Assembly (NCBI GenBank): GCA_025200525.1
Contig: CM045768.1
Coordinates: 47,029,022 to 47,093,021, forward strand
Source: Camellia lanceoleosa
Lineage: Eukaryota; Streptophyta; Magnoliopsida; Ericales; Theaceae
Reading direction: 5' to 3'
Length of the DNA: 64,000 bases
The translations under genes were made by a program, and so were the position numbers. The notes beneath the pieces are model-generated. The model was not told where the DNA came from, did no database searches, and was given only the letters and a program-made list of their open reading frames with translations. Positions 1-10,225 of this stretch are shown piece by piece (position 1 is the first letter of the stretch; each line of letters starts with the position of its first letter).

Positions 1-298
1 ATTTAGCCACATATATTGGGCAAAAAAAATATTTGATAATATAATATAAGTAATAAGGTTATCATATATATAGCGATTTCAAAAAATAAAAACTTGTGAA
101 TAAATGTGTAAATGCAAATCTTTGCTTGATTTTGTTGAAGTATTAATGTCTCAACTTTTGGTTTATATGTAATTTAACAAGTTTGAATTACTTTTGTTGA
201 TGTAATTGAAAATATATAAAATTATAGTGTAAAATTTGATTTTGATATAGATTGTGTAGAACCTATAGCGACATAATAATATTGATAATACTTGTTAA
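1..298. other. AT-rich non-coding edge
   Basis: No reading frame or known repeat is seen. It is either the mitoferrin intron or downstream flank, which the sequence cannot decide because mitoferrin exon 2 was not found. Confidence 0.5.
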
Positions 299-1080
299 AT
301 GACCCCACTGAAGATAATCAAAGACATTGAGGGCATTTTAAGAACATTCCTCAGGGCCGGGGCCAAATTAAAGCATATAGGTGCAAAGGTACAGGGGCAT
401 ACTGCCTGCTCACCCATAAATGGAGGACTGGGAATGAGGGCTCAAAAGGAATGGAATAAAACCATGATGATCAGATACTAATTGGATCTAAGTCGGAAGA
501 TTAATTCTATTCGAGTGAAATGGGTTCATAGTTACATTATGAAACATGACAACCTTCAGGTCATGCCTTTGCCTGCAGATTCACCAGTTACATCAAGGTC
601 TAACAAAGTAGTCTGGTCCTACTCTTCAAGTGGAATAAATTCATCTAGATCTGCTTGAGAGGCTATTAGAAGGAAACAAGCCAATAAATTGTTACAACCT
701 TGTCCAGTTCAAGCAGGCTATTTCCAAATGTGCATTGATTATGTGCCTACTACGTCATAAGAGACTAGCTACAAAAGACAGATTAAGGGATTTGGGAACA
801 AAGGCGAACCCTGTTTAACCTCTTTGTAACCAACATGAAGAGAGTTTCATCAGTTTTCGTTTTTCTCTTGCCCTTTCTCTAATGCAGTATGGAAAGACAT
901 TCTGACAAGAAAGGAAGAGATGCAATGGGCCATACAAAGATGCAAGTACTTTACTTTAAAAAATGCAGTGTATACGTTCTCCATGGCACGTGACGGTGTC
1001 AGTATACCATATTTTGAGATAAAGGAATCTCAAAGTTTTCAGCAATATAAAGAAAGACAACGAGCAATTGAATAAGAAAC
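299..1080 (+). pseudogene. LINE (non-LTR) retrotransposon: decayed C-terminal reverse-transcriptase / zf-RVT part
   Basis: Conceptual translation with several frameshifts and stops matches the end of plant LINE ORF2. At 299-480 it reads like the thumb/connection region (LRAGAKLKHIGAKVQ, then a GGLGMRAQKEWNK-like segment). At about 700-830 it reads KQAISKCALIMCLLRHKR and ATKDRLRDLGTK, the typical zf-RVT domain that follows plant LINE reverse transcriptases, and near 830-900 an HEESVSH histidine segment. No catalytic YxDD motif, endonuclease or poly-A tail is present, so this is a 5'-truncated, long-dead copy. It lies on the strand opposite the mitoferrin gene and may sit in that gene's intron. 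The family call rests on recognised protein motifs; the intron placement is inference. Confidence 0.8.
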
Positions 1081-1479
1081 AATCCACACAATTGAGGGTA
1101 AGTGTGTCTGCACGCCCTTTGAGTAATGCATTTTAGGTGGCTTTATTTTGTTGAAGTTAGTGGTGATTGTTTGTCTGGTATCCCCGTTCTTTTGCTTAGT
1201 ATAGGTGTATTGCTTTTTGTTAGGGGTTTATTTTTGGGAGAATCATAAATCAGGGAAAACAACTCAAAATCATTGCAACTTTCATGAAGTTGCACATGGA
1301 TCCATGAAAATGAAACTAATTATTACAAGTTATTTTCACATATTTTTTGCAATTGCCCCTTCAGTTACAACCCCAAAAAAAAAAAAAACACTAAAATCCT
1401 TACACACATCAACTATATTTGTTCACATAGAGCAATACACACAAAAATTGAAGGACATATACGTGTGTATATGCGACTG
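1081..1479. other. Probable mitoferrin intron, proximal part
   Basis: No exon 2 homology (the conserved third-repeat tail of mitoferrins) is visible on the minus strand. A 14-base A run occurs near 1376-1389. Treated as intron because a clear donor lies at 1480-1485. Confidence 0.5.
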
Positions 1480-1485
1480 CTTTAC
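1480..1485 (-). other. 5' splice donor of mitoferrin intron
   Basis: On the minus strand the reading frame reads CAG|GTAAAG. The carrier homology stops exactly at this CAG codon and the next 20 in-frame codons are not carrier-like. Plant mitoferrins are generally two-exon genes broken near this point (family knowledge from memory). Confidence 0.75.
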
Positions 1486-2250
1486 CTGACACTGTAGCTG
1501 AGTCTTCACCACATCAAGCGGCGTCGTCACAGCAGCCGCCAACGCCCCAGCAGCCGCACCGGCAGTAGCATGAACCACCCACCGTTCATCATTCACGCTC
1601 TCCGGCGAAACCTCCATCAAACCCCTCTTCACCGCCTCATACGTCGCAAAATGCACCGCCGTAAACGGCGCATTCATCAACACAGTGGTCCTATACGACG
1701 CATAAAAAGCCCCAATCCCCTCTTCCATCGCAACCCTTCTCACGCAATCCATCACCCCCTTATACGGACTACTACTCAATTGCAGCCTCTGCTTCACCAT
1801 ATCCATCGGCGTCAAAACCGCATCGCTCGCCACCGTCGCAAACACCCCCGCCGCCGCGTGCGCCGCCGAGTTATTAGGGTTTCCTCCAGAAAACGACTTC
1901 TTGCAGAACTCGTACACGGAGAAGTAAACGGCGTGAGCCGGTCCGGCGCCGAGCCCCATGGCGCCGATGCCGCGGTAGAGCCCGGCGGGGCCTTCGGTTT
2001 TAAGGATGGACCCGAGGGCTTGGCGGAGCCCCACGGACTTGATCGGGCAGGACCCGAGGACCTGCATACGGGTCTTGACGGTGTCGACCGGGAACATGGC
2101 CATGTGCTCGACAGAACCGGCGATCGAACCGGCGATCATGAACTGCCAGAAGTGGAGGCCGTCGTGGGCCGGCGAGACGGTGATCTCCGGGTGGAAATCG
2201 GGAGGCAAAAGATCAGGTTTTTGGAATTTGGGAGTGGCATCGGTGGCCAT
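1486..2250 (-). CDS. MIT: Mitoferrin-type mitochondrial iron carrier (MCF/SLC25), exon 1, gene incomplete
   Basis: Exon 1 encodes 255 residues from the ATG at 2248-2250. Three mitochondrial-carrier signatures are visible: PVDTVK at residues 54-59, PMDMVK at 148-153 and PLDVVK at 244-249, followed by KTEG (84-87) and MEEG (175-178) segments. The N-terminal stretch HDGLHFWQFMIAGSIAGSVE (29-48) is typical of plant mitoferrins, which carry iron across the inner mitochondrial membrane for Fe-S cluster and haem synthesis. The second half of the third repeat is missing and must be in exon 2, left of the window or deleted. Nothing breaks the frame. The exon is GC-rich, unlike its surroundings, as expected of a real coding exon. 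The + strand frame over the same bases is a shadow. Family assignment is strong; whether the gene is intact is unknown. Confidence 0.93.
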
Positions 2251-2400
2251 TGACAGTTGTTGAAATTAGGGTTTGAGATTGAGAAGTAATTAGGGTTTTG
2301 GTGTAAGAATGGTGGTGTTGTTCGCAGTGAGTTGAAATGGGTTGTCGCCATACAAGGTCTAGGTCTTTACAGAGAGAAAGGGAATAACAAATCGATGATG
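2251..2400 (-). promoter_or_regulatory. MIT: Mitoferrin 5' leader with an upstream overlapping ATG
   Basis: Just upstream of the start codon. An out-of-frame ATG at 2349-2351 opens a 71-codon frame that runs past the main start to 2136. If it lies in the mRNA it could lower translation of the carrier. The transcription start cannot be placed. Confidence 0.35.
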
Positions 2401-3684
2401 TAGAAAGAGAAGCATCGGTAAGGAGAGAGATGTCAAAAAAAGTTGCGTAATTGTTTTCGGGAGTATTTTCGAGCAGGTCAAAAGTTGAAGAAGCTTATTC
2501 GGTGTGGAAAATTATACAATGACCTCAGGAGTATAACATGTTCACACTCGCTAATCAATTATAATTTATTATATTATATATTTTAACATGTTCACACTCG
2601 CTAATCAATTATAATTTATTATATTATATATTTTTATATTTTTTAATCTTTTATAATTTATTATATTATATATTTTTATATTTTTTAATCTTTCAATATA
2701 AATAATTAATTTTTTTTAATCTTTTTTACCAATTAGATTATCTTGAATCACTACATAACTATATTTCATAGTACTGAATAATTATAGTACTGAATAATTA
2801 CCCTTCCCTGCATAGTTGGAGTTCTATGGGGTTCCAAAGCAAAGTTTAAGGCATATATGATTTCAAAATTCGAAGGGTAATCAGAATAATTGATCAAGAT
2901 AATTTTTATAAAGGAGATCCTCCGTATAATTTTTTTTTTAATAATTACGCAATGGATCTTGTAAAGTTACTACTTAAGTAAAAAATCATTTTAATTTATA
3001 TGTTACAATTAAGGAAGAAAATAAAATTTTAATATGATTTATCAAACCAGTCCTAAAAATATATATATATATATATATTTTTAACTCTTGTGAATTTCTC
3101 TTTTTTACGTTTATGAAGTTTTTATTTATTTATTTATTTGTACTTTTCAATTCTTTCTAGTTTAGAAGGGTCACAAAAGTTTTAAAGGGTAAATTACAAA
3201 TACACCTTTTGAGATTTATTTAAAATACAAATTGTTTCTTATGATTTGAAAAATTATAAATATCCCTTTATTAAAAAATTTTATTTAACAGAATAAACTT
3301 AAAAAATAAAATTTATAATTGCTCTCCTATACAATAATAAAATTACCTAAATTATTAATTGAAACATATTTTTAAGGGAGATTTGGCCAAAACACCTTCA
3401 TAATATAATTTTAATGTATTAAGGACAAATACAAAAAGTTTTCCTTAAAAATCCAACAAATGTCACATTATTAAAATATTAAACTTCAAAATAATATATA
3501 ACTTTTGATATACATGTTGGTTTTTAACAAAATTAATATTTTTAGAATTCTTTCATCAAGATCTATTAAATAAGATCCATGTTGACTCTTTAAAAAAAAA
3601 TTATTACCGTTGAAATTGATGTAAATAATAATAGGAACATATTATTCTATTTGACAATTACTCTATTTGACAGTAACATGTTTT
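2401..3684. other. AT-rich intergenic region
   Basis: No coding region is supported. It contains the tandem block at 2534-2695, an (AT)n run near 3060-3080 and A/T homopolymers. The right edge is the broken end of a family-A retrotransposon (homology starts near 3685), so the DNA here is the outer wall of the retrotransposon nest. Confidence 0.7.
2534..2695. repeat. Short tandem repeat, about 50 bp then about 40 bp units
   Basis: A unit starting taacatgttcacactcgcta at 2534 recurs 50 bp later at 2584. Its AT-rich second half (ataatttattatattatata) then recurs a third time near 2650. This looks like slippage in AT-rich DNA. Confidence 0.85.
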
Positions 3685-3781
3685 GCAAGTCTTCGGTCTT
3701 GTCAAAAATGGGTCGTCTCTGGGCTTTGATACTCACTCCCGTCATTGTTATGACTTACGAGTTCTGTCAAAGAGGGGCAAC
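3685..3781 (+). mobile_element. Stub of family-A retrotransposon internal region with polypurine tract
   Basis: This is the reverse complement of the sequence just inside the 3' LTRs at 25776 and 56096. It ends in CAAAGAGGGGCAAC directly before the LTR start TGTAGACACC, the expected polypurine tract for plus-strand DNA priming. Homology stops at about 3685, so the rest of this element was lost by deletion. Confidence 0.8.
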
Positions 3782-4555
3782 TGTAGACACCCTATTTTTG
3801 ACCGTCCTTGAGACTTGGGCGTTACTGATGGTTTACTTGGTGGTAAAATGTGTGCAGGGCAAAGATTCAATTTCTTCGGCAAGGAGAGAGACAAATCTCA
3901 ACTTCACACCTCATTTTGGACCAAAGCTATTTTGAATGGTTTTTAGACCTTAAAACCCTCTCTTTCAAAACATTTTTTGAAATAAAGTTTCTGCGATGTT
4001 CCGAAGCTCACATTTTGTCAAACGTTGTGCGTTTCGGTAAACCGAGCAAGGATAAAGTGGAAATGAATGAAAGAGAGATGAAATCTTTGAAAAATCTTTC
4101 AAAACCTTGCTTAGGGGTTTGAAGTTGAAGAAAAGAGGAGAAGAGGGGAGAAACCAAGTTGAAGAAGAAGATAGGCAAGAATTGCTAAGAGAGGGACGAG
4201 CAGTCCTCGCTAAATCAAGCTTATTTGTCTATACACTTGGAGTTAAGCTATAAGGCCACCACCGTTGGAAAGAAGACTTCCGGGGCTTCATTTTTCATTC
4301 AAGAATCTCTTCAATCCGAGTCCGGAGGGCGGAGATATGATTGGTTGAAGTTGGACATCATCCCGGTTGGACCGAAACTGAGCATCCTTCACCAAAACAA
4401 GCATACCTTTTTTCACGGTTGGAATTTTGATGCAAGGCTGGTGCCATTGGAAAGCTTACTTCTGGGGCTTCAATTTTGACATACGAATGACCTGAAAAGG
4501 AGTTCACATGAAGAAGTTATGCCCGTTTGAAGTTGGACCTGCAGAGATAATTTTT

Positions 4556-4645
4556 CCTGCCGACCGGCCAAAACAAATGGCCGACCGACCAAATAGATGG
4601 CCGACCGGCCAGAAAAGATGGCCGACCGACCAAGTTTGCTAGCCG
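4556..4645 (+). repeat. CCGACCGGCC cluster 1 in LTR A1
   Basis: A short run of GGCCGACCGGCC-like units separated by A-rich spacers of 10-15 bp. A second cluster lies about 2.1 kb on, at 6690-6780. Paired clusters occur in the other A LTRs, for example near 31540-31760 and 28570-28680, and near 41180-41310 and 38940-39040. Confidence 0.75.
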
Positions 4646-4778
4646 ATGACCTTCTGGAGTATTCTACAGATTGAATGGATGCCAGCTGTGCCAGCTGGAA
4701 TGCACAGACTCTGCTCCCCATGCACGTGTGTGGCTGTTTTGCACCCTTTGCACCGTTTTGACCCTCTTTTTGCACCAT

Positions 4779-4915
4779 TTGCTCAAAGCTTCTTGAGGAA
4801 GCTTTGACCCCTTGTCTTGGCTTCCTCAAGAAGCTTGCACCCTTGGCATAGCCTCTCTTAGAAGCTTGGTTCCTTTGACCCTTTTGTATAGCTTCTTTGA
4901 GAAGCTTTACACCAT
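4779..4915 (+). promoter_or_regulatory. Cluster of AAGCTTCTnnAGAAGCTT-like palindromes upstream of the TATA box
   Basis: Several imperfect palindromes centred on AAGCTTCTTGAGGAAGCTT and GAAGCTT end about 10 bp before the TATA box of LTR A1. Related clusters lie upstream of the TATA box in copy A4 (40930-41060) and of the weak TATA in the 3' LTR at 51896-56095 (55180-55320). A candidate enhancer; no factor is proposed. Confidence 0.5.
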
Positions 4916-4925
4916 TTCCTTTGCC

Positions 4926-4933
4926 TATATAAG
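4926..4933 (+). promoter_or_regulatory. TATA box of LTR A1
   Basis: CCTATATAAGAG context about 1.14 kb into the LTR. Equivalents lie at 19647-19653 (+), 40914-40921 (-) and, weaker, 55155-55162 (-). It predicts transcription starting near 4960. Confidence 0.7.
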
Positions 4934-5198
4934 AGAACCCTTTCCTCCTTTGTTTTGGTTCAGCAAAAACCAGACCTAGGGCATATATATCTAATATATG
5001 TACATCCTCTCTCTCTCTCTATATCTCTCTCTCTCTACATTTGTGTGTTAGAGGGTTCAAAAGGGGCTTGTTCTTGGCCTATTGCACCACACCTCATAGC
5101 CATACACCACTACCATTGGACTGAGGTTCTTGGGAGGGTTTATTGAGCTCCAAAAGCTGGTTTTTGGCCCCTGAAGTTGCTGGTCTCGAAATTGGTCT

Positions 5199-5210
5199 TC
5201 AAGGGTAAGT
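5199..5210 (+). other. Conserved splice-donor-like site in LTR A1
   Basis: TTCAAGG|GTAAGT lies 279 bp downstream of the TATA box. The same TTCAAGG|GTGAG motif is in every full A LTR: 19881-19890 (+), and on the minus strand near 31159, 40623 and 54886. Seen directly; splicing itself is inferred. Confidence 0.6.
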
Positions 5211-7552
5211 TTCTTCCCCTTTTTAGCACTTTCTTGTACCTCATTTTAGCCTGTCTTTCTTGCTGATTTGAGCTTGGTGTATAACATAAAAAAGTTCTAT
5301 TTTTTTTGTGTTTAAGATACTTCATTAAGACCATTTTGGTGTTTTGGGTTGTTTGACCCATCTTAGGCCTTGTTTGGCCTCATTTTTGTGCATTTTTTGT
5401 GAGCTTCGGGACCACCTTGTATTGGCCCTCCCACCACTGAAATCTAGAGGGATTTCAGTGGTGGGGGTGGTGTTTTGAGGTCCTAAGAAGGAGAGGGCCA
5501 TCCCCTCTCCTTGTTGTCTTGTTTGCTTGTATTTTTGGCCTTACAAAGGGGCCTATATTTGCACACCTCTTGAGATTAGTTCAGGCATTTTTCAGTGGGT
5601 TTTAGGACCCCTATAGGCCATTTCCAGAGCTGGTTTGGCCTTGTTGAATGTCTATTATGTATGTGCTTAATAACCTCTTGTATAGCTCTCTAAAGGAGCT
5701 CATCATTTTTGCATGTGTTGGCTCCATTTCAGTGGTTATTTAGGCATATTTTTGCATGTTTTATTCACTAATTTTTGATGTTTTGGTCAGATTTCATATG
5801 CTTCACATACATGCCATACAACTCATGCTTACTAGCCTATGTTGCATGTTGTTTTGGCCAAGCATGCTAGCTTATTTTGGCTACATTTCATACATGTTTT
5901 AGCATTATTTTGGGCTGCATAGGGACTGTTTGTGGCTGTCTTCATCATTCAAGCATCGCTTTGCATGTTTATAGTGTATTGCATTTCACTAGCTTTAGTG
6001 CTTAAGTCCTTAACAATGCATTACATGAGTGTTTGCATGCTTTGGAGTCATCTTGGAGTCAGTTGGCATGCCATTTCAGATCTGGAACATGCACCATTGT
6101 ATGTCATATTTCCTCCTTGCCATGTTTTGGTAGAGTTGTGTTTTTGTGCCTTAAGCTTGGTTAATGCATTGTGCATGCATTCCATGTATTTTGTTGCCTC
6201 ATTTGCATTATCATGGCCACTGTTTTGGGCCTAGTATAGGGCTGCCCAAATTAGTTTAAGTCCACTCTTTATATGTTGTTACATGTCTTACACTTTGCAT
6301 GCCTTGATTGCATCATGTCTTGCACGTCCACTAGCTTGCATACTTGTTCATTGCTTGCTTGTTTGCACTGCCATGTTGCATACTTAGCTTCCATGCCTAG
6401 GTTGCATAGCATTTTGCATGCATGCCTTGCCTCTTGAAATCAAGTGATAGAGGTTGGGCCTTTATGTGTTTATTTGGTTTGCATCTCATTTGACATAAAA
6501 GTGCATACTTGGTTTCTTGGGCCATCACGCATTGAAATGCGCGATTGGTGGTCCGAGAATCGAGCACCATCCTCCTTTGAGTCATGAACATGATAAGGAG
6601 GGTGGTGGTGCAAACATTGCTTTGAAAATGCATTGCCATGCCTTGTCTGCCCTCTGCTGCTGTCAAACAGGTTTCTGCAGGAAGATTTGGCCGGCCGGCC
6701 ATCTCCAGTGCCGACCGGCCATCCATCAGTGGCCGATGGCTTAACCAGTGGCCGATGATCATTCCCCATGGCCGGTGGTGCTCCACAGTGTCCATGAAGC
6801 ATACCTTGGGAGTTGTGCAATTTTCAGAGGAGCAGAGTAGGGAAAACAGAGGCAAACTTATGCATGGCGTTGGATTTCCGAGCAAAGCCAAGCATGCATG
6901 CATTCATTCCTCTTCCCGAGGCCTTTTACTGCTTTAATAGTTTAATTAATTTGTCAATTAGCTAAAGGGTTTTGTAATATTTAACTAGCTAGGGCAGTTA
7001 ATTATTTATTCGGTCCCTCCGAGTGAGGGCGTATTTGTAATAAGTGTGGGTGCGTGTGTGCATGTCTTCCAACCCCCACTTCTTTCTCCCTTTTACTTAC
7101 CTGCTTTGATGGTTAGTATTAGGACATATTTAAATTAGCATACCTTATGCTATGCATGAGTGCATCCATACATTTGTCTTACATGCATCGGGCTCGGCAC
7201 ATCATGCTAACTGCATTTGTATTTCAATTCCAAGATGAGTACTTGTTAGTTGCAGCATTTCACATGCCATTCTTTAGGATAGCCGAGCCTATTATAGTTG
7301 CATTTTGCATGTGTTGCATTAGCCATCTTAATATGAACTAGGATCATGCATACGATTACTAACTAGTTTTTGTTTTGGCTTGGAGTACTCTGTAAGTTCT
7401 TTTGCTTTAGCATATCGCATGTGTGTGAATGCTATCATGACAGCATACTTACCATGTGGCTAAATGCTTATGTGAGATAAACTGTTTGATTGCTTGTGGG
7501 TGAAGGTTGGATTGTCTGAGTTGGAAAAACTCGTTGAAATCCGTGTTTTAGC

Positions 7553-7566
7553 CTACTTGCGAGTAG
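7553..7566 (+). repeat. U5 hairpin CTAC-N6-GTAG in LTR A1
   Basis: CTACTTGCGAGTAG. One of a series of small inverted repeats found at the equivalent place in all A and C LTRs, with arms that vary together. Confidence 0.7.
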
Positions 7567-8053
7567 CAAATTCCAAAGTGTTTTTCAAGACAAACGGATA
7601 TGCAATACTTATTTCCAAATTGGGCGATTCGGTCTATACTTGTTTGCTGTGCGCATAACATAATAATTCTAGGCTAATAACCGGAATAAGAACACATAAA
7701 CGTTTTCAAAATTGGATATCACGGTTAGTAGAGGCCGGTGGACCGGGCGAGAGGGGGTGCTCATAGCTGACCTTCCCCAATCGTACCCAAGCTCCCAAGC
7801 CGAGGCAACTTTGGTGATGACGGACACGTGGCCTTTGGCGCCGAATCAGGGTTTCCTAAATTTCCCTATTAAAAAATATTTAGGTGGCGACTCTGTATCT
7901 GGCAAAGCAGTCCATGTTTGGCACTTATTTTCAAAAATCTATTTTCTCAAAACGATTTGCCGGATTTGGACTCTTTGGTTCAGATTTAGAACCGCAAACA
8001 AAATCGAGTCCGAACTGTAGCGCGTAGCGAGGTCCCCCGCGGGCGTTGTTACA

Positions 8054-9452
8054 GGGTCACAATTGATTCAATCCGTTCTTAATTCACATATTCCTCTTTA
8101 GGCTTAATTTTTATTCTTTTTACTCATTTACAATGCTCAGTGTATGCCTAAGAGTACTTAGAAGTGAAAAGGAACGGAAAACGGAACATAGAATGCATTT
8201 TCAAAATTTTAGAAAACAGGGTCCCCGTTCGAGCGGACCTTTGAGGCCTGTAAAAGTACTGGATACATCAAAATTACGCTCGAGCGCTTGTCTGGCGCCG
8301 AGTGAAGGCTCTATATAGCTCCTCGCCGGCGTGAACTCCTCGCCGGCGGACATCATGTCTGCAGAAAATACTGGGAGCACGAAATTCACGCTCGAGCGGC
8401 GGTTTCCCCGCTTGAGCGGACATCAAATTTTCTGGGTTTTCCAGAACATGTTCTTGAGCTTCAATTCGATGTTCAAAGGTTCCAAATGCATGATTTTGGC
8501 TCAAACTTCACATATACATATTCTAACATGGTATAAACACCAAATTACAACACAATGAAGCTCAATTTCACAATTTAATCACATGAATGTCTCAAATTAA
8601 CTCAAACTCATCACCAACACACTAGATTCAAACATGCAAGACTCAAACTTCCATGATTTGCACTTGTATGTGAAACATACACAATATTCTCAACTTAATT
8701 GGTGAAGAGGTGATCAAATACATGGTCATTAATCAAAACTCAACATGGATCATACACCTTGTGCTCAAATATGGAAATTCATAGTAATTTCCTACATGCA
8801 TGTATCTAGTGACTTTAAATTCAACAAATACAACTCAATTTCCTCATAATCAAACTAATTCATGTTCTTGACCATTAATCAAACTTGAATTCACAATTTA
8901 CAACATTAAACTCATGAATTCCCTTACCTAGGAGCTCAATCTTCCAAACTATAGCAAATTCTTGAGTTTAATCTTCAAATTCCCCAACCTTGAGCCAAGA
9001 TTACACAATTCTCTCCCTCTCTCTCTCTCTCTCTCTCTATAGCCGGCCCTCTCTCTTCCTTGGGTTCAAAATAAGTCAAAATGAAGCTAAAGAGGGAATT
9101 TGAGGGTGTAGTGCCTCATTACAACAAATCCCACTAATGCCAATATAATAATAATAAAGTAAATGGGCACTATTTCATCAATTTAATCTGATCCGAATTA
9201 ATTTTTAATTAAATTTCACCGTAGGCTCTAAAATTACGCTAATCATAATGGCGCAATCAATTTTGGGTTCTGTGGCTGATAAGACCTTCAATTTAATTTC
9301 CAAAGCAGATAATCAAATAGATATTCCTACAGTGAACAGATAGAAATTCAAAACCACATATATTCATATAAATGACACTCAAAATCATATGCAACACATA
9401 ATCATATGCATAAGGAGGATCAATTAGCATAATACGGAACAGGGGTATCACA
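8054..9452 (-). mobile_element. Partial 3' LTR of element B
   Basis: Collinear with 14558-15966 (1399 versus 1409 bp) with only scattered differences. The LTR begins, on the minus strand, TGTGATACCCCT at 9452. It is broken at 8054 by family-A LTR A1. Confidence 0.9.
8217..8412. repeat. CGCTCGAGCG palindrome cluster in B 3' LTR
   Basis: At least four intact or one-off copies of the palindrome CGCTCGAGCG. The equivalent clusters are at 14724-14940 and 23568-23840. Confidence 0.75.
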
Positions 9453-9472
9453 GTCTTCCCCCCTCTAAGAAG
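9453..9472 (-). other. Polypurine tract of element B
   Basis: On the minus strand the sequence CTTCTTAGAGGGGGGAAGAC directly precedes the 3' LTR start TGTGATACC, the expected plus-strand primer. Confidence 0.85.
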
Positions 9473-10225
9473 TTTGGTCCTCCAAACTTATTTTACCTTT
9501 AGTCAAAAACAATTCGGAATACTTCTTATTCAACGGTTCCCGTGTTATCCTTTAGATAGTTATTTGCTCGGCCTTAAAATCAAGCAACATTCTGTTCTTA
9601 ATCAATCGGAGGCTTACCTTTTCCACCATACAAGGTTTTACACGGTGCCACACCGATACTAGAGTGCAAGCTATTGTTGTAAGTAGAGTCTGCCAACAAC
9701 GAATAGACTTTCCAAACTCCCTGAAAGATCTACTTAATATATTTGGAGCATTTCTTCCAAAAGTTCTTTCTAATTCTACATCGATTTTCGAACGGCAAGC
9801 AGCGTCGAATCACAATTCAGTCCCCATTACCTCTTGAAGGCTTATCAGAATTCGGGCACATTTTAGGATTCCTGTCTAAAACAATAGATACTGGGACCCC
9901 ATGCCAATAAGCAATTTTATCGATGTAACCAGTGGCTGGTCTATAAGCATTATACGAAAATTTTACAGGGAGGAAATGAGCAAACTTAGTAATTCTACAT
10001 ACAATAACCTAAACGGGACTTATACCTTGGGTGCTCAAGGTAACCCCATAATGAAATTCGTAGTCACATATTCCTATTTCCATTCCAAAACAGGGAGAGG
10101 TTGAAGTAGTTCCATTTATACTTGATATTTGACTTTGACTTGTTGGCACTGAAAATATTTCGACACAAATTCAATAATTTCCTTTTTCACAATAGGTCAC
10201 CACATACTTATTTCAGATGTCAGCT
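9460..10225 (-). pseudogene. Relic of gypsy integrase and pol C-terminus (element B)
   Basis: Minus-strand translation, with stops and frameshifts, shows the order of a Ty3/gypsy integrase. Near 10120-10190 it reads EFVSKYFQCQQVK (end of the zinc-binding HHCC domain). Near 10060-10110 it reads LLQPLPVLEW, then a NFIMGLP segment equivalent to the usual MDFVTGLP. Near 9890-9930 it reads WHGVPVSIV, before the second catalytic Asp segment. Close to the LTR it reads NKKYSELF...GKI, the usual end of Del/Tekay pol. Reverse transcriptase was not recognised. Dead gene; the family call is by eye. Confidence 0.75.

Larger units (their letters stand above)
3782..8053 (+). mobile_element. Family-A 3' LTR, copy A1 (4272 bp)
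   Basis: Starts TGTAGACACCC and ends TTGTTACA, matching the ends of the other + strand copy (18654-22934) and, less exactly, the minus copies. It is a 3' LTR because the polypurine tract lies directly upstream. It was inserted into a family-B LTR: the flank from 8054 continues with sequence found unbroken at 14558. The left target duplication is lost with the 5' part of the element. It carries a TATA box, a donor-like site, GC-rich CCGACCGGCC clusters and the U5 hairpin described separately. No long frame is present. Size, ends and primer site of relatives suggest the Tat/Ogre group of Ty3/gypsy, but no polymerase is available to prove it. Confidence 0.85.

Noticed and set aside
1570..2263. 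Plus-strand open frames of 227 and 85 codons
   Set aside because: They are antisense shadows of the mitoferrin exon; composition is Arg/His-rich with no domain.
4779..4915. Heat-shock elements upstream of the LTR TATA box
   Set aside because: The palindromes resemble GAAnnTTC but spacing and bases do not fit a perfect heat-shock element, so only a palindrome cluster is reported.
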